Assembly: GCA_947470105.1 (NCBI GenBank)
Contig: CANISR010000012.1
Location: 1-38,268, forward strand
Reading direction: 5' to 3'
Length of the DNA stretch: 38,268 nt
DNA from: Fidelibacterota bacterium
GTDB lineage: Bacteria; Pseudomonadota; Alphaproteobacteria; Rhodospirillales; Rhodospirillaceae
The position numbers and the translations under genes are program-made. The stretch's first letter is position 1. Each line of letters begins with the position of its first letter. The notes beneath the pieces were generated by a model. The model worked only from the letters and a program-made list of their open reading frames with translations, did not search any database and was not told the origin of the DNA. Below, in pieces: positions 1-8,837 of the stretch.

Positions 1-9
1 GGATCTGGG

Positions 10-27
10 AAAACTTCCTCGCGGAAG
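10..27 (-). terminator. Possible terminator after groEL
   Basis: Read on the minus strand, CTTCC and GGAAG form a 5-bp stem closed by a GCGA tetraloop and followed directly by TTTT. It lies about 10 bases past the groEL stop. The stem is short, so this is a weak intrinsic terminator call. Confidence 0.4.
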
Positions 28-37
28 CCTGAGAGAG

Positions 38-1720
<1,683 letters not shown>

Positions 1721-1767
1721 CTACTTGGCGACGATGGCGGGCTATTGCGCGCGCCGTCGGCGGTCGC

Positions 1768-1783
1768 CCGGGAGCATTCCCGG
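1768..1783. repeat. Small inverted repeat in groEL leader
   Basis: CCGGGA and TCCCGG form a perfect 6-bp stem around GCAT, a second hairpin in the predicted groEL leader. An A-rich stretch follows on the plus strand, so it is not an obvious terminator in the groEL direction. Confidence 0.35.
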
Positions 1784-1862
1784 AGCGAAAAAATAAGAAT
1801 GTGGAATGTGTGCGAAACGCCGGTGTGAGGATCCGCGGCGCGGCGGACATGCTGGGCACCTT

Positions 1863-1891
1863 ACATGGGGTGTGGGGCGCCGGATTGCAAG
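1863..1891 (-). promoter_or_regulatory. Heat-shock sigma-32 (RpoH) type promoter for groEL
   Basis: On the minus strand the site reads CTTGCAA, 14 bases, then CCCCATGT. This closely matches the enterobacterial sigma-32 consensus (CTTGAAA, 11-16 bases, CCCCATNT). It points at groEL and would give a leader of about 235 bases. The match is seen in the sequence; its use by RpoH is inferred from the family of the downstream gene. Confidence 0.6.
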
Positions 1892-1908
1892 GTTGAACAT
1901 GACGCTCG

Positions 1909-1939
1909 CCCGGCCTCACCCTTAGCGGGGGAGGCCGGG
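1909..1939. repeat. Strong GC-rich hairpin between groEL leader and rcnB-like gene
   Basis: CCCGGCCTC (1909-1917) pairs with GAGGCCGGG (1931-1939), and CCC/GGG inside the loop can extend the stem. It starts about 20 bases after the stop of the minus-strand RcnB-like gene and just upstream of the groEL promoter. No T-run follows, so it may be a transcript 3'-end structure or a dispersed intergenic palindrome. Confidence 0.45.
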
Positions 1940-1958
1940 GGTGCTTACGTTTGCGGCG

Positions 1959-2810
1959 CTAGTCGATGATCGCCCAGTTTCCGTCCGGCTGCTGGCAGGC
2001 GCGGCCACGGGCTTCCTCGGGGCGATTGTTGATGTAGACAGTCTGCGAGAACACCGCGCAGCGGAAATCGTCCTCGTCGTCGTAGTAATCGAGTACCCGC
2101 ATTTCGCCGCGGTGGCGGTTCTGGGGGTTGTTCCACTGGTAGACCGCGCCCGGCCGGCCGCTGTTGAAGCCCAGGGAATAGGATTGGTAGGCAAAGCTGC
2201 GGTCGCCACAGTCCATCTTGGACGTCAAAGCCGCGCCCATGGCCCCGCCGGCGATGACGCCGGCCGCGGTGGCGGCGCCCTGGTCGCGGCGTCCACTGGC
2301 TGCATTGCCGAGGATGCCGCCGAGGATCGCGCCGGCCAGCACGCCGGCCGGATCGGGCCGGCTGCGGCATTCGGTGTAGGCGATGTCGTCATTGTAGGTG
2401 TAGGCGCGGCTGTAACGCGCGCGCCAGAGTTGGTCGCGGTTGCCCGGGCGCTGCACCACGCGCGGCGGCGGCACCAGCCTGATCTCGGCGACGACGCCCG
2501 AGCGCGTATTGACTAAAACGTACTGACCGCCCAGCAGCATCCATTGCATGCCGCGCGCGGGTGCGCGTAGGCCGCTATTGCGCCAGTCGCGATATACATA
2601 CTGGTCGCTCAAGTATTCGCGCGGCACCCTCTGGCCTTTGTTCCAGGCGCGGTCATGGCCCTGATCGCGCCTCCAGTAATCGGGATCTCCATCGCGGCGG
2701 TCGTCGCGGCGCTCATCGCGCCGGTCGTCGCGGCGTCCGTAATCGGCGCCTTGGGCGGCGGTGGCCGCCAGCAATGACAAGGCGATGGTGGTGATGATGG
2801 TCTTTTTCAT
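1959..2810 (-). CDS. Exported RcnB-domain protein with glycine-zipper region
   Basis: A 283-residue envelope protein. The signal peptide is at residues 1-22 (MKKT..., ending before ADYG). It is followed by an Arg/Asp-rich stretch of RRDDRRDERR type. Next comes an RcnB-like domain (WRRDQGHDRAWNKGQ, then a tract ending QYVLVN), known from the periplasmic nickel/cobalt efflux modulator RcnB. A glycine-zipper segment follows (GAILGGILGNAASG then GVIAGGAMGAAL), as in outer-membrane 17-kDa antigens. The C-terminal domain has three cysteines and aromatic repeats. The start at 2810 is chosen for AAGGA 6 bases upstream and the signal peptide. No metal transporter gene is nearby, so a metal role is not supported by context. 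An operator-like palindrome lies upstream. Confidence 0.8.
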   Translation of the reverse strand: MKKTIITTIALSLLAATAAQGADYGRRDDRRDERRDDRRDGDPDYWRRDQGHDRAWNKGQRVPREYLSDQYVYRDWRNSGLRAPARGMQWMLLGGQYVLVNTRSGVVAEIRLVPPPRVVQRPGNRDQLWRARYSRAYTYNDDIAYTECRSRPDPAGVLAGAILGGILGNAASGRRDQGAATAAGVIAGGAMGAALTSKMDCGDRSFAYQSYSLGFNSGRPGAVYQWNNPQNRHRGEMRVLDYYDDEDDFRCAVFSQTVYINNRPEEARGRACQQPDGNWAIID

Positions 2811-2874
2811 GAGTGTTCCTTTGAGGGGCGCGCGGATCGGATCGGCGAGGCGCCATCCTGGATCCGCTCTCGTC

Positions 2875-2902
2875 CGCGCATTTGATCGGGGGTCAATGCG
2901 CG
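2875..2902. promoter_or_regulatory. Operator-like inverted repeat upstream of the RcnB-domain gene
   Basis: CGCGCATT (2875-2882) and AATGCGCG (2895-2902) form a perfect 8-bp inverted repeat. The inner bases read TTGATC, three bases, GGTCAA. That resembles a Crp/Fnr box but is one base wider than the usual TTGAT-N4-ATCAA. It lies 65-92 bases before the RcnB-domain gene and just downstream of a Crp/Fnr regulator gene. Confidence 0.35.
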
Positions 2903-2984
2903 AGGGGCCGCACCGTAACTTATATACGAAGCGGAGCGGCGTAGGTGTCCGGTTTTGCACAGATCCGCGGCAGTTGAAAACCGC

Positions 2985-3758
2985 TCAGTCGTGTACAATC
3001 ACGTTCAGCAGCGACGTATGGATTTTCAGGGTGCCGTTGTATTCGATGAACCCCAGCTTGCGGAACTTGTTCATGAAAAAGTTGATCCGCGAGCGGGTCG
3101 TGCCGACCCGTGACGCCAGCACCTCCTGATTGATGCGGGGGATGGTTTCCATCTTCCCTTCCTTGCCGATATTGGCCAACAGCAACAGCACGCGCGCCAG
3201 GCGCTTTTCGCTGGAATTGAACAGGTGATCGACCAGATCGGCCTCCACCTGGATGCTGCGCGACAGCAGGAACGTCATGAAGATTTGCGACAGCGTTGGT
3301 TCGTCGCGCAGCACGCGGATCATGGTCTGCTTTTCGATTTTGATGATGGAGGCTTCGGCAGTGACACTGGCAGTAGCGATATGCAGCGGCTGACCGGCGA
3401 GGCAGCCTTCACCGAAGAACTCGTCGGCGCCCAGCACAGCAATCACGCCTTCCTTGCCTTGCTTGGAAATGACGGTGATCTGCACTTTGCCCTTCTGGAT
3501 GTAAAATACCGCATCGGCCGGATCGCCCTGCAGGAAGACGGCCTCGCCCGATTTGTATTTCCCGATGAAGCGACCGACGCCGACGGTATCAAGGAACGCC
3601 TGGGCATTGAATTTCTTGATCGGCTGGTCGCCCGGCAGCGCCCGCAAGATGCCCGTTCTCGACGGGGCGCGGGTCTTTGGCGCGTGAGTTGCGGCCTTGG
3701 AGTTTTTCGGGGATGGGGACAAGAACGATCTCCTATTGGCGATAGAGCGCTTGGTCAC
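2985..3758 (-). CDS. Crp/Fnr-family transcriptional regulator
   Basis: A DNA-binding regulator of 257 residues. About 55 basic, low-complexity N-terminal residues precede a cyclic-nucleotide-binding-type beta-barrel (GEAVFLQGDPADAVFYIQKG through FFGEGCLAGQP). A dimerisation helix follows, then a C-terminal winged helix (EVLASRVGTTRSRINFFMNK). The type is common in alphaproteobacteria and acidobacteria. It has no Fnr-style N-terminal cysteine cluster, so the ligand is unknown. The start is GTG at 3758, which overlaps the stop of the upstream lipoprotein gene as GTGA, implying translational coupling. A shorter form starting nearer residue 50 is possible because the N-terminal extension is unusual for the fold. 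Confidence 0.9.
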   Translation of the reverse strand: MTKRSIANRRSFLSPSPKNSKAATHAPKTRAPSRTGILRALPGDQPIKKFNAQAFLDTVGVGRFIGKYKSGEAVFLQGDPADAVFYIQKGKVQITVISKQGKEGVIAVLGADEFFGEGCLAGQPLHIATASVTAEASIIKIEKQTMIRVLRDEPTLSQIFMTFLLSRSIQVEADLVDHLFNSSEKRLARVLLLLANIGKEGKMETIPRINQEVLASRVGTTRSRINFFMNKFRKLGFIEYNGTLKIHTSLLNVIVHD

Positions 3759-4243
3759 GGGATGGAAACGAGCACCGCGACGCGGCGGTCGCGCCGGAGC
3801 TTAGGGTCGCCGAACGTTCCGGTTCGGATGTTTTCGCCGGGGATGCCGGCCGCCATCAGGGCGCTACGCACGGCCAGCACGCGCTGGTCGGTCAGCTTTT
3901 GATCATGCGGATCGCGGCCGTATGCGTCCATGGACCCATCGATACCGAAGATGAGCGATGGGTTCGCCGCCGCGTAGGCCGCGAGTTCGTCGGCGGCCGG
4001 ACGGCCCCCAAGGATATCGGCGAGATTATATGCGAATATGAAGTCGCGATACGAGGACCATCCGGGAAGCGTACCAAACTGGCTGGGGGCGGCGGATAAG
4101 GCCGGGCCTTTTGGAACCGTCTGGCGGAGGTCCGTCCGCGCGGCCGGAGCGCGCACGTCCTGCTGGGCGCAGGGGCAGGGCTGTGGCGTGCTGCAACCGG
4201 CGGTCAGCAGCGCCGCTGCGGCAAAGCTCAGGAGTAGTTTCAT
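3755..4243 (-). CDS. OmpA-family lipoprotein
   Basis: A 162-residue outer-membrane lipoprotein, probably facing the periplasm. The signal peptide ends in the lipobox LTAGC with the lipidated Cys at residue 17. The C-terminal half looks like an OmpA/Pal peptidoglycan-binding domain: an Asp-Gly start (GIDGSMDAYG), the conserved LTDQRVLAVRSALMAAGIP helix and a final RRDRRVAVLV strand. Start 4243 is supported by GAGGA 5 bases upstream. The gene overlaps the following Crp/Fnr gene by four bases, so an envelope protein and a regulator are made together. A link to envelope-stress signalling is inference only. Confidence 0.85.
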   Translation of the reverse strand: MKLLLSFAAAALLTAGCSTPQPCPCAQQDVRAPAARTDLRQTVPKGPALSAAPSQFGTLPGWSSYRDFIFAYNLADILGGRPAADELAAYAAANPSLIFGIDGSMDAYGRDPHDQKLTDQRVLAVRSALMAAGIPGENIRTGTFGDPKLRRDRRVAVLVSIP

Positions 4244-4352
4244 GGGAGTCCTCGGGCGCGGGCTGCGCGGGGCGGAGATGTAGCAGTCGCCCCGGCGCCG
4301 GGGTGTGCCGCAGTGAACAGCGCAGTTCGAAAAAGGCGGGCATAGATCATGA

Positions 4353-4595
4353 ATGTCGGAAATCACCGCAGATCAAAGTCGCGCCGCGCGCGCACTCCTC
4401 CACATGTCGGAAGAGGGCCTCGCCGCCGCCGCCAATGTGGGGCTCGCCACCTTGCGGGCATTCGAGGCCGGCCTGAACCTGCCGACCTCGAACAGCTTGC
4501 GCTCCATCCGGCTGGCGCTCGAGCACGCGGGTATCGAACTGGTTGTGGGCGCGGACCCTGGCGTGCGGCTCTCCGTCAGGGGCGCCCGGGCCTGA
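4353..4595 (+). CDS. Small XRE-like helix-turn-helix protein
   Basis: An 80-residue protein that is almost entirely one Cro/CI-type HTH domain: QSRAARALLHMSEEGLAAAANVGLATLRAFEAG, followed by the typical tail LRSIRLALEHAGIELV and a Gly-Val-Arg-Leu end. Such single-domain proteins bind DNA as dimers. The ribosome-binding site is weak (AAGG about 18 bases upstream), and another ATG four bases upstream is in a different frame. It is divergent from the OmpA-like lipoprotein gene 110 bases away and could regulate it. That is inferred from position only. Confidence 0.8.
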   Translation: MSEITADQSRAARALLHMSEEGLAAAANVGLATLRAFEAGLNLPTSNSLRSIRLALEHAGIELVVGADPGVRLSVRGARA

Positions 4596-4643
4596 AATTC
4601 AAAGCTCCGTAACCCCGAATCACCAACCAAATGAGAACCCCAA

Positions 4644-4832
4644 ATGCCGCTCATGCAAGTGATCCTCGTCCTCATCGCCGCCGGTGTGCTGCTGTGGCTG
4701 GTGAACAATTACATTCCCATGGACGGGAAGATTAAGAACATCCTCAACGTCGTGGTCGTGGTTGTTCTGGTGGTGTGGTTGCTGCAGGCCTTCGGCATCC
4801 TCGGCTCACTCAGCACAATTAGGGTCGGCTAA
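4644..4832 (+). CDS. Small two-helix membrane protein (Thivi_2564 type)
   Basis: A 62-residue inner-membrane protein with two hydrophobic helices, at about residues 4-24 and 34-54, separated by a short loop, NYIPMDGKIK. This pattern matches a widespread small membrane family named after Thivi_2564, whose function is unknown. It follows the XRE-like gene by 48 bases on the same strand and may share its transcript. Confidence 0.75.
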   Translation: MPLMQVILVLIAAGVLLWLVNNYIPMDGKIKNILNVVVVVVLVVWLLQAFGILGSLSTIRVG

Positions 4833-5319
4833 GGCCCTATCAGGCTTGCCGGGCGATCCGAGCGGCGCGCAGGCCAGGCCAATGGCCATAGGTCCGGCCG
4901 CCGTTGAGCCCAGTACCCGGGACCAGCATCACCCGAGCCTGCGCCGTGGTCGGTTCTGCCGCCGGCGCTCTCTTCCACCCCGGCGGCTGCACGGCTACTG
5001 AGCGGGCCGGGCATGGCTGAGAATCATCCCGCAGACAGACCCCGAAGGCGCTGCCAGGTTCATAAGATGCCCGTGAATAAAACCAAAGCATGTAGCCGCG
5101 CCGCCGTTACATGACCTTTGCGGGCCGGGCCGACTTATTATACTGTTGATTTCGTTGACGGATTTTGTAGCGCATTAGTCGAAAATAACGAGCTAGACCC
5201 TTCATTAACGGGCGGCTGGTACAGAAGGCGCTCTGGGATGCTAAGCCTAGAGCAATTAACCCCATATGTTGGGCCGGGAGAGCGAGCTTGCGAGCGTCTG
5301 AACTCACATCCGGTGACTC
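4833..5319. other. Gene-free stretch before the methyltransferase
   Basis: About 490 bases with no convincing gene. Short frames crossing it show no family resemblance. Its middle (about 5130-5200) is much more AT-rich than its surroundings, and TATACT at 5139-5144 could be a -10 element, but no good -35 stands in front of it. I see no tRNA fold, terminator or strong palindrome. Confidence 0.5.
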
Positions 5320-6336
5320 ATGACGTCCGCCGCGCGCGAGAAGAAATTCTACGTCTGGGACACCTACTGGGACACCAACCAAGTCTATTCCTTCGGAATA
5401 GATAACCAGCCCCGCGTGGCCGCGACGCTGGCGAACTTCTGGGCGTGGCTGTCTGGTGCGTTGCCGCCCGGGTCCAATGTGCTCGATGTGGCCTGCGGCA
5501 ACGGCGCCGCCGCGCTGATCCTGTCGCGGGCCGCCAAGAAGGCCGGCCGCCCCATGACGGTCACCGGCATCGACGAGGCGGCCATCGATCCTGTGCGCAC
5601 GGTGCCCGAGCACGCGACAGATCTCGCCGAGATCACCTTCCGTCCGCGTGTCGCCATGGAGGACCTGCCGTTCCCCGATGCGAGCTTCGATGCGGTCATC
5701 AGCCAGTTCGGGTTTGAGTTCGGCAATCCCGCCGCCGGCCTGATGGAGGCGGCGCGGGTTATAAAGACCAACGGGACCTTGGCTGTGCTCGCCCTGCCCT
5801 CAGGCAGCGTGGCGGTGAACGCGGCGCGCAAATCCCTCAAGCAGGCCCGCTTCCTTTTGGCGGAATCCGGGCTGTTCGATTCCGCCCTGACCATGATCCG
5901 TGAATATTACGCGGCGCCCGGCGACGTGGCGGAGGAGAAGCTCCAGGCCGAACTGGCGGACTTTTCCAAAGCGGTCGAGAAGATGTTCAACAGATTCGAC
6001 GAGAGCGAGATCGGCATCCTGTCGGTGATCGTTTCGTGCCTTTACAAGATTTTTGCCGACCGCAAGACTGCCCAGGCCGACGTGCAGTTGGCGGCCATCG
6101 AGACCGCGCGTACGCGCCTCGCACATTACGCCGCGCGCGACCAGGCCATCATCAAGGCGGCGGTGCCCGACGGCAATCTATGGCCGTTCCGGCCTGCTCT
6201 GCTGGCGGCGGGGTTCGCCCTGACCGATAGCCGCGCGGTGCTGGCTCAAGGCCACGGCATCCTGGCGTTCCAGATCATCGCGGTGCGGCTGCCACCGAAA
6301 GCGCCGCCGCCAGCTCCGCCGCAGCAGCCGGCCTAA
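5320..6336 (+). CDS. SAM-dependent class I methyltransferase
   Basis: A 338-residue cytosolic methyltransferase of the UbiE/type-11 kind. The SAM-binding motif I is VLDVACGNGAAAL at residues 54-66. An acidic motif II region (VTGIDEAAID), the motif LPFPDASFDAVISQFGFEF and the post-motif EAARVIKTNGTLAVLALP follow in the usual order. The C-terminal 150 residues are helical and would form the substrate cap. The protein ends in a Pro/Ala-rich tail (PPKAPPPAPPQQPA), which is odd for this fold. The substrate cannot be told. The gene stands alone and is convergent with the exported operon, with only four bases between the stops. Confidence 0.88.
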   Translation: MTSAAREKKFYVWDTYWDTNQVYSFGIDNQPRVAATLANFWAWLSGALPPGSNVLDVACGNGAAALILSRAAKKAGRPMTVTGIDEAAIDPVRTVPEHATDLAEITFRPRVAMEDLPFPDASFDAVISQFGFEFGNPAAGLMEAARVIKTNGTLAVLALPSGSVAVNAARKSLKQARFLLAESGLFDSALTMIREYYAAPGDVAEEKLQAELADFSKAVEKMFNRFDESEIGILSVIVSCLYKIFADRKTAQADVQLAAIETARTRLAHYAARDQAIIKAAVPDGNLWPFRPALLAAGFALTDSRAVLAQGHGILAFQIIAVRLPPKAPPPAPPQQPA

Positions 6337-6340
6337 AGTC

Positions 6341-7459
6341 TTATTGTCCGCCGGCGGCGCGTTGATCGACCGGTTTGGCGCCGGGCGTGGGCGCAGCGTC
6401 AGCCACGCTCTTTTCGGGGTGCAGGATGAAGGCCTGCGCGAACTTCATCTCGGCGGCGGCAGAGATGGCGGTCATCTTGCCGTCCGGCCCAGGATAGGCG
6501 TCGGCGAGCTTGCGCATGGCGCGGGTGATGGACGGGATCGACATCTGGCCGTAGCTGGAGTGGTGGGTCGACCAGTTGATCGTGAACCTGTGCTGCCAGT
6601 CCTTAACGTCCACATAGCCGCCGAGCAGCCCTTCGGCCGAGTTCTCCGTGAGACGCAACTGGAACTTCGCCTGCTTGAACCCCTGGTCGGGATTGGTGTC
6701 GAAGGTCAGCGCCCAGGGCAGCTTGATGTCTGAGGCTTCGGTGGTGAGCACGCCGTCGACGATCTTGCCCTTGAGGCGGTGGATGTAGCGCTTGCCCCAG
6801 CGGTCATCGATTCGCTGGGTGCCGCCGGCGATGAAGTCCTTGCCGTTGGCGCTGGTCAGCAGTCCGTCGAGCCCGCGGTAGGTGGTTACTGTCACGTCAT
6901 TGTCGTTGGTGAGGTCGTCGACGTCGGTGATCTCGAGCAGCACGCGGTTGAAGATGTACCGCTGCATGTAATCGTTCTCGAAGAAGTAGTTGGCGCCGTC
7001 GGGGCCGCGGAAGCCGGGCACGCAGCCCAGCACGCGGTACAATTCATTGTCGATGCCGGTGTCGCCACGCGGCCCGGAGAAATCCTTGGAGCCGATTTTG
7101 CCGTCGAGGTTCAAGCCCAGGGCCATCTTGCCCGCGGCATAGCGGAACGGCAGCGGGCCTTTGTCGGTCTCGGGCTCGTTCTCGTTGGGGAACCAGATGT
7201 CGGCTTCGCGTGCCAGGTGAGTTTCGAGCAACGTGCGCTGCTTGCCGTCGTCGGGATACAGGGCTTTGAACTGCTCGCGCGGGCCGTCGTTGAGGCCGGC
7301 GGGGCACTCGGTTTTTCCGTCCGGGGTCTGGTAGACCGCCCAGGACTTGTTGGTCAGCACATAGCCGATGGTGCGGTTGGTGATGCCCTCCGCGGAGGCT
7401 GCCAAGGGAACTGCGGCCACGGCCGCGGCCAGCGCGGAAAGGCGCACGAATTTATGCAT
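6341..7459 (-). CDS. Unrecognised secreted protein, last gene of the PSD/HXXSHH operon
   Basis: A 372-residue exported protein whose family I do not recognise. The signal peptide is at residues 1-23 (MHKF..., ending LAASAEG). The mature part is rich in Asp, Gly and aromatic residues and has only two cysteines (TECPAGLN and LGCVPGF), which could form one disulfide. The segment LLEITDVDDLTNDNDVTVTT looks beta-rich. The second half has WQHRFTINWSTHHSSYGQM, where His-His could bind metal. Several starts are possible. The ATG at 7459 is preferred because GGAG lies 9 bases upstream and the signal peptide begins there. The upstream gene ends 14 bases away. The operon context suggests it works with the other three exported proteins. 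Confidence 0.8.
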   Translation of the reverse strand: MHKFVRLSALAAAVAAVPLAASAEGITNRTIGYVLTNKSWAVYQTPDGKTECPAGLNDGPREQFKALYPDDGKQRTLLETHLAREADIWFPNENEPETDKGPLPFRYAAGKMALGLNLDGKIGSKDFSGPRGDTGIDNELYRVLGCVPGFRGPDGANYFFENDYMQRYIFNRVLLEITDVDDLTNDNDVTVTTYRGLDGLLTSANGKDFIAGGTQRIDDRWGKRYIHRLKGKIVDGVLTTEASDIKLPWALTFDTNPDQGFKQAKFQLRLTENSAEGLLGGYVDVKDWQHRFTINWSTHHSSYGQMSIPSITRAMRKLADAYPGPDGKMTAISAAAEMKFAQAFILHPEKSVADAAPTPGAKPVDQRAAGGQ

Positions 7460-7473
7460 CACATTCATCTCCA

Positions 7474-8826
7474 TCAACCCGCGTTCGAATAGAAGTCGTC
7501 CCGCAGCCAGTAGGCCTTGAAGCCGTTGCGGAAGCCGAAGAATTCGCCCCAGGCGTCGCCTTCGACATCGCCGACGGCATCGCGCTCAAAGTTATAAACC
7601 GGGCGTCCGCGATAGGCCCACACCCGCATGGCATTGGCCTGATCCGGCGTCGCGTAATGGCCGCTCAGAGGATCGATGTCGATGGGGGTCCAGGTTTTGT
7701 TGGGCGCCTTGGCGTCCTTCGCGGCGGCAACGGGCCGCCATGTCTTGAGACAGCGCGCGGCGTCGCCGCCGCCGCACACGGCGAGGCGGTATTCCTGCGG
7801 ACTGGTCGGGTGATCGCAGGTCTGCTGGTCGAGGGCGTCGTCACCGCAGGTGTAGAGGTAGATGGTCTTGCCGGCCGCGTCGGCCAGGACGATGCCGCCG
7901 TGGCTCTCCTGCTGGGTGAATTCCTTGGGCCAGGCGGGGGCCCGCTGGGTGTAAACGTTGTGCCAGCCGGGCTCATCGGTGCCGAGCATATTCTTGGGGC
8001 GGCCATCAGCGATGAAGGTGTAGAGCGGCTTCTTGCGGAACGACCACTGCCGCACCCCCGGCGAGCGCTGGATGATGGTCCATTCGCCCTGGGGCTGCGA
8101 GGTTTCCGCCGCCAGCACCGGGCTCCACTTCTTGAGGCAGCCCGCGTCGCAGTTGGATTTGTCGGCGCCGTCGCCGTCCCAGGCGTAGACCGAGAAGCCG
8201 GCGAAATTCACCAGCATGCGCCCGGTGTTCATTTGGCGGATCTCGAAGGCCGGGGGGATGTTGGGATGGGGGCCGATGGGCTCGCGGATGCCGGGGCCGT
8301 CGCCGCGGGCCCTGCGGTTGGTCCCGCCGATGACATCGCCGGGGGCGGTGTCGAGCGTCGAGGTGTAAAGCGGATAGCCGTCATAGGCCCATTGCGGCGC
8401 GCCGTCCTTGCGGGCGATCACCGTCCATTTGCCGACCGGGCTGGCGTCCTTGCCGGCCAGCACCGGAGGCCATACCTCCTGGCAGCTCTTGCGGGTGGCG
8501 GCGTCCGGCAGGATGAGACCGGCGGGGTAGGGGCTCATGAGCCCCGAGTTCACTTTGTAGACTTCGGAAGTGCAGGCCGAAGGCGCGTTCTTGCGGTCGC
8601 CCACATCCCCATTGCGTAAGCCCTTCAACGGCCAGCTATAGAGCGTCTTGCCGGCGGCATCGGTGAACACAGGTCCTTCGACCTCGTTGACGACTACGCC
8701 GAAGCCCGGCGGCATGGGTTCAGGAAGATAACCTTCGCGCTCCACCACAGCACGCTGCGCGCCCGCCGGGCTTGCGCTGAGGAGCAGAGCGGCGAACAGG
8801 CCGCTCAGAACATGATGTGCCCGCAC
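7474..8826 (-). CDS. Secreted protein with three PF03640-type repeats
   Basis: A 450-residue exported protein. After a signal peptide (ending SASPAGAQ) it carries three copies of the 'secreted repeat of unknown function' seen in COG4315 lipoproteins. Each copy has the order G-K-T-x-Y, Cys pair, W-x-P-V, W-T-x-I, W-x-(Y/F)-x-x-x-P-(V/L)-Y. Examples are GKTLYSWPL, then EVWPPVLAG, then WTVIARKDGAPQWAYDGYPLY. Copies 2 and 3 are more cysteine-rich (CDAGC; YTCGDD...QQTC). The start is GTG at 8826, with AAGGAA about 9 bases upstream and only 11 bases after the previous stop. In other bacteria such repeats accompany electron-transfer or exported proteins, but their function is unknown. Confidence 0.85.
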   Translation of the reverse strand: MRAHHVLSGLFAALLLSASPAGAQRAVVEREGYLPEPMPPGFGVVVNEVEGPVFTDAAGKTLYSWPLKGLRNGDVGDRKNAPSACTSEVYKVNSGLMSPYPAGLILPDAATRKSCQEVWPPVLAGKDASPVGKWTVIARKDGAPQWAYDGYPLYTSTLDTAPGDVIGGTNRRARGDGPGIREPIGPHPNIPPAFEIRQMNTGRMLVNFAGFSVYAWDGDGADKSNCDAGCLKKWSPVLAAETSQPQGEWTIIQRSPGVRQWSFRKKPLYTFIADGRPKNMLGTDEPGWHNVYTQRAPAWPKEFTQQESHGGIVLADAAGKTIYLYTCGDDALDQQTCDHPTSPQEYRLAVCGGGDAARCLKTWRPVAAAKDAKAPNKTWTPIDIDPLSGHYATPDQANAMRVWAYRGRPVYNFERDAVGDVEGDAWGEFFGFRNGFKAYWLRDDFYSNAG

Positions 8827-8837
8827 AGTAGGTTTCC

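Noticed and set aside
5118-5405. Possible 95-codon gene before the methyltransferase
   Set aside because: It has no ribosome-binding site or recognisable domain, and it runs out of frame into the methyltransferase gene.
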